Positions 6,831 through 9,319 of a stretch of DNA of 9,319 bases are shown here, in pieces (the stretch's first letter is position 1; every line of letters begins with the position of its first letter). Made by a program: the position numbers and the translations under genes. The notes beneath the pieces are model-generated. The model was given only the letters and a program-made list of their open reading frames with translations, was not told the DNA's origin and made no database searches. This DNA comes from JBLHKS01 sp047620505 (GTDB lineage Bacteria; Verrucomicrobiota; Verrucomicrobiia; Verrucomicrobiales; DEV007). The stretch covers positions 1 through 9,319 of the forward strand of contig JBLHKS010000257.1 in NCBI GenBank assembly GCA_047620505.1, read 5' to 3'.

Positions 6831-8054
6831 ATGCCCAAAATAACCGCGATCGAAACAGCGATCCCTTCCGAGATTTTTTCGAATCTTCTGATCGTCCGAA
6901 TTCATACCGATGAAGGGGTGATCGGGTGTGGCGAAACTTACTACACGCCGCACGCGATCGAGTCTCTGATCCACGATTGGATGGCTGAGCGGCTGCTCGG
7001 TGCCGAAGCGACGGACATCGAATCGCACTGGAGATTTCTTTACGAGCGCTGTTCGGCCTTTGGCGCTCCCGGTGCGGAAATGCGGGCGTTGTCGGCGCTC
7101 GACGTCGCTTTGTGGGATATTTTGGGACAAGTCAGCGGTCAGCCAATCTGGAAACTGCTTGGCAGCGCCGGACGCGAATCGATCCCGATTTACAACACCT
7201 GCGGCGGCCCCAGCTACGGGACGACGAAGGATTCAAGCAGGCGTCATCCGGGTTGGCCCGGCTTCGGAGACGAGGGAAAATCAGGCCCGCTTGAAGACAA
7301 CTGGGCTTCGTTCCACGCGGCAGGCGATCTAGCCGAAGAACTCGTCGCCGAGGGCATCACCGGGATGAAACTCTGGCCCTTCGATCGATTTCTACATGAG
7401 AAAGGCGGTCTGCGAATTTCGCCAGCTGACATCGAAGCTGGGATGCGTCCGCTGCGCGAAATCCGCGAGCGAGTCGGCATGCAGATCGAGATCATGGTCG
7501 AAGGTCACGCCTTCTTTCGTCTGCCTTCGGCATTGCGCCTCGCCGACGCGCTGCGTGAAATCAAACCGTTCTGGGTTGAGGACATTCTCCCGCTCGACAA
7601 CCTGAACACACTCGCGGATTTCCGGGATAAAAGCGGGCTCCCACTCGCCGCCAGCGAGATGCTCCTCGGCCGCAACGCCTACCTCGAGCTGATCAACAAA
7701 CGCGCTGCCGACTACGTCATGGTCGATCCTACGTGGAGCGGCGGGATCAGCGAAACCCGTCGAATTGTCGACCTCGCGCAGGCTTACAACATCCCCGCGA
7801 CGATGCACGATTGCACCGGGCCGATGACTCTGTTCGCCGGTCTACATTGCTCGTTAGCATCGACTAACGTCGTTCTTCAGGAAACCGTCAGAGCCCACAT
7901 TCGGACATTTTATCGCCACCTGATCGACCGCCAGCCGGAAATCGTCAACGGCGCACTGCTCCCGCCAACGGATCCCGGGCTTGGAACCGCATTTCTTCCT
8001 GAGTTGTTTCAAAATGACGGAAATCAGGTCCGGCGGACCGAGCTTTCTCGATGA
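6831..8054 (+). CDS. Mandelate racemase/muconate lactonizing enzyme family protein (sugar-acid dehydratase-like)
   Basis: A cytoplasmic enolase-superfamily enzyme of 407 residues, a normal length. The N-terminal capping domain (about 1-120) has TDEGVIGCGET and the typical ALSALDVALWDILGQ. The barrel follows with GMKLWPFD (Lys180), VEGHAFF (Glu224, His226), WVED (Glu250), SEMLLGR (Glu276), MHDCTGP (His326) and LQETVR (Glu351). The three acids 224, 250 and 276 are the expected Mg2+ ligands. The group resembles galactonate/mannonate dehydratases, which remove water from aldonic acids to give 2-keto-3-deoxy acids. The first ligand is Glu rather than the usual Asp, so the substrate should not be guessed. 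It begins 24 bases after the kinase stop, with no strong ribosome site, and probably shares a transcript with the DUF1080 gene downstream. Confidence 0.88.
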   Translation: MPKITAIETAIPSEIFSNLLIVRIHTDEGVIGCGETYYTPHAIESLIHDWMAERLLGAEATDIESHWRFLYERCSAFGAPGAEMRALSALDVALWDILGQVSGQPIWKLLGSAGRESIPIYNTCGGPSYGTTKDSSRRHPGWPGFGDEGKSGPLEDNWASFHAAGDLAEELVAEGITGMKLWPFDRFLHEKGGLRISPADIEAGMRPLREIRERVGMQIEIMVEGHAFFRLPSALRLADALREIKPFWVEDILPLDNLNTLADFRDKSGLPLAASEMLLGRNAYLELINKRAADYVMVDPTWSGGISETRRIVDLAQAYNIPATMHDCTGPMTLFAGLHCSLASTNVVLQETVRAHIRTFYRHLIDRQPEIVNGALLPPTDPGLGTAFLPELFQNDGNQVRRTELSR

Positions 8055-8102
8055 AGTAAACGCGGGCTTTGCACTCGCGACCGACTGTGCTCAATTTCGG
8101 CA

Positions 8103-9319
8103 ATGAAAACCCTCACATTGCTTCTGGCCCTCGTCGTTGCGACGGCTCACGCTCAAAATAAGCCCGACCCGAATGTTCAAGCCGCCGAACGCGCTCTTGG
8201 CATCCTGGAATCCGCGACTTGGAACGATCTCTTCAACGGAAAGGATCTCGAAGGCTGGACCGGCGACACCGAAGGCTACGTAGCGAAGGACGGAATTCTC
8301 GTTTGCCAAAAGGGCGGAAAAGTTCTTCAAACGGAAAAAGATTACGCGGACTTTGCATTCTCCTTTGAGTTTAAACTGGAAGACAGTGGAAACAACGGAA
8401 TTGGGATCCGCGTTGCGGACGGCGGACACGCTTCGAGGGATGGAATGGAAATCCAAGTGCTTGATCACAACGGGAAAAAATATCAAGGCGAAGTCGAAAT
8501 CGACGGCAAGAAGCGCAAACTGAGCTGGCTAAAGCCTTGGCAGTATCACGGCTCGCTTTACGGAATCTACCCAGCGAAAACTGGCTATCTCAAGCCCGCT
8601 GGCGAATGGAATCAGGAAACGATCATCGCGATCGACGATCACATCGTGGTGATCCTGAACGGAGCCGTAATTGTTGATGTTTTCCTTGATGATGTGACGC
8701 CGGTTGACGGAAATCCTCACCTTGGGATGCGGAGTAAAACTGGCCGGATTCAATTCGCCGGTCACAGCGATCCCGCTCAATTTCGAAACATCAAACTCGC
8801 GGATTTCACCCCGAGCGCGCCGCTTCCAAAAACAGAAAAGGACAACACGCCGCCTGCGGGATTCGCTGCTGTGTTCAACGGCAAAGACTTGGACGGTTGG
8901 AAAGGCCTCGCCCACGGAAACGCGAACGAACGCCGCGCGCTGGAGGGCGACGCGCTCAAAGAAGCGCAAGCAGCTGCTGACGAAGTCATGAACGCTCACT
9001 GGTCGGCCGTCGATGGCGTGCTGACCTACGATGGGACGGGAAAGAGCCTCTGCACAGCCAAGGATTTCGGCGATTTTGAGATGTACATCGATTGGAAAAT
9101 TCCGGCGGGTGCCGACAGCGGAATTTATCTCCGCGGAACGCCGCAGATCCAGATCTGGGATCCTTGGAAGCCGCAATCGAAAGACAAAGGCGCGCCACTG
9201 CCGTCAACCGCTGAGGATTGGGTTGCGTCTTATCGGAACGGCCAAAACCTCGGTTCCGGCAGCCTCTGGAACAACCGACAAGCGAGGAATTCCCCGCTCA
9301 CGAATGCTGATAAGCGGCT
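8103..9319 (+). CDS. Secreted tandem DUF1080 (3-keto-disaccharide hydrolase) protein, 3' end cut by window
   Basis: The frame is open to the right edge (405 residues visible). The start is an ATG giving a clear signal peptide, MKTLTLLLALVVATAHA, with cleavage after Ala17. Two DUF1080/3-keto-disaccharide hydrolase domains (PF06439, a concanavalin-like beta-sandwich) follow. Domain 1 is at about 40-234, opening with WNDLFNGKDLEGW and containing GNNGIGIRV and GMEIQVLDH. Domain 2 runs from about 253, opening with FAAVFNGKDLDGW and containing FEMYIDWKIPAGADSGIYLR and GSGSLWNN, and is cut before its end. A long insert in domain 2 (about 268-316) is of the sort seen in this family. The family acts on sugars outside the cytoplasm and is very abundant in Verrucomicrobiota and Planctomycetota. 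It lies 48 bases behind the enolase-type gene, so sugar use is a shared theme. Confidence 0.9.
   Translation, partial: MKTLTLLLALVVATAHAQNKPDPNVQAAERALGILESATWNDLFNGKDLEGWTGDTEGYVAKDGILVCQKGGKVLQTEKDYADFAFSFEFKLEDSGNNGIGIRVADGGHASRDGMEIQVLDHNGKKYQGEVEIDGKKRKLSWLKPWQYHGSLYGIYPAKTGYLKPAGEWNQETIIAIDDHIVVILNGAVIVDVFLDDVTPVDGNPHLGMRSKTGRIQFAGHSDPAQFRNIKLADFTPSAPLPKTEKDNTPPAGFAAVFNGKDLDGWKGLAHGNANERRALEGDALKEAQAAADEVMNAHWSAVDGVLTYDGTGKSLCTAKDFGDFEMYIDWKIPAGADSGIYLRGTPQIQIWDPWKPQSKDKGAPLPSTAEDWVASYRNGQNLGSGSLWNNRQARNSPLTNADKR

Noticed and set aside
8529..9176. Minus-strand open frame of 215 codons
   Set aside because: It lies opposite the tandem DUF1080 coding sequence, which runs uninterrupted on the plus strand with a signal peptide and two full motif sets.

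Overview
The window suggests a Verrucomicrobiota bacterium (or a close PVC-superphylum relative). The basis is gene content: a periplasmic-sensor serine/threonine kinase with a zinc ribbon, a secreted tandem DUF1080 glycosidase-type protein, an enolase-superfamily sugar-acid enzyme, a truncated Y1 transposase of the kind common in that phylum, and weak Shine-Dalgarno signals. This is inference; no rRNA or ribosomal marker is present.

Layout from left to right. (1) The 3' part of an esterase-D-type alpha/beta hydrolase (2-727, +). (2) A small secreted protein of unknown function (808-1299, +). (3) A composite segment on the minus strand. It starts with a stranded 3' end of an rluD gene (1275-1418). 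Next comes a 5'-truncated REP-associated-type Y1 transposase (1422-2435), then an AT-rich two-gene cassette: a lipoprotein-like gene broken by one frameshift (2436-3004) and a short unknown gene (3014-3352). (4) An intact rluD pseudouridine synthase gene (3364-4320, -). (5) Divergent from it, an 820-residue transmembrane Ser/Thr kinase (4344-6806, +). (6) A mandelate racemase/muconate lactonizing-type enzyme (6831-8054, +). (7) A secreted protein with two DUF1080 domains that runs off the right edge (8103-9319, +).

The most notable signal is a 77-base direct repeat with 2 mismatches. One copy (3437-3513) lies in the 3' end of intact rluD; the other (1342-1418) is in a stranded rluD tail about 2.1 kb away. 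The DNA between the copies includes a block clearly richer in AT than its surroundings. This resembles integration into the 3' end of a housekeeping gene with the gene tail replaced and the old tail displaced. No integrase is visible and the transposase lacks its N-terminus, so the segment looks like a decayed island. Two adjacent genes in it show apparent one-base lesions, which could be decay or base-calling error.

Functionally, genes 6 and 7 fit polysaccharide or sugar-acid use: a secreted glycosidase-like protein beside a cytoplasmic sugar-acid dehydratase-like enzyme. The kinase just upstream, on the same strand, could belong to the same transcript. I found no tRNA, rRNA, CRISPR array or clear rho-independent terminator.
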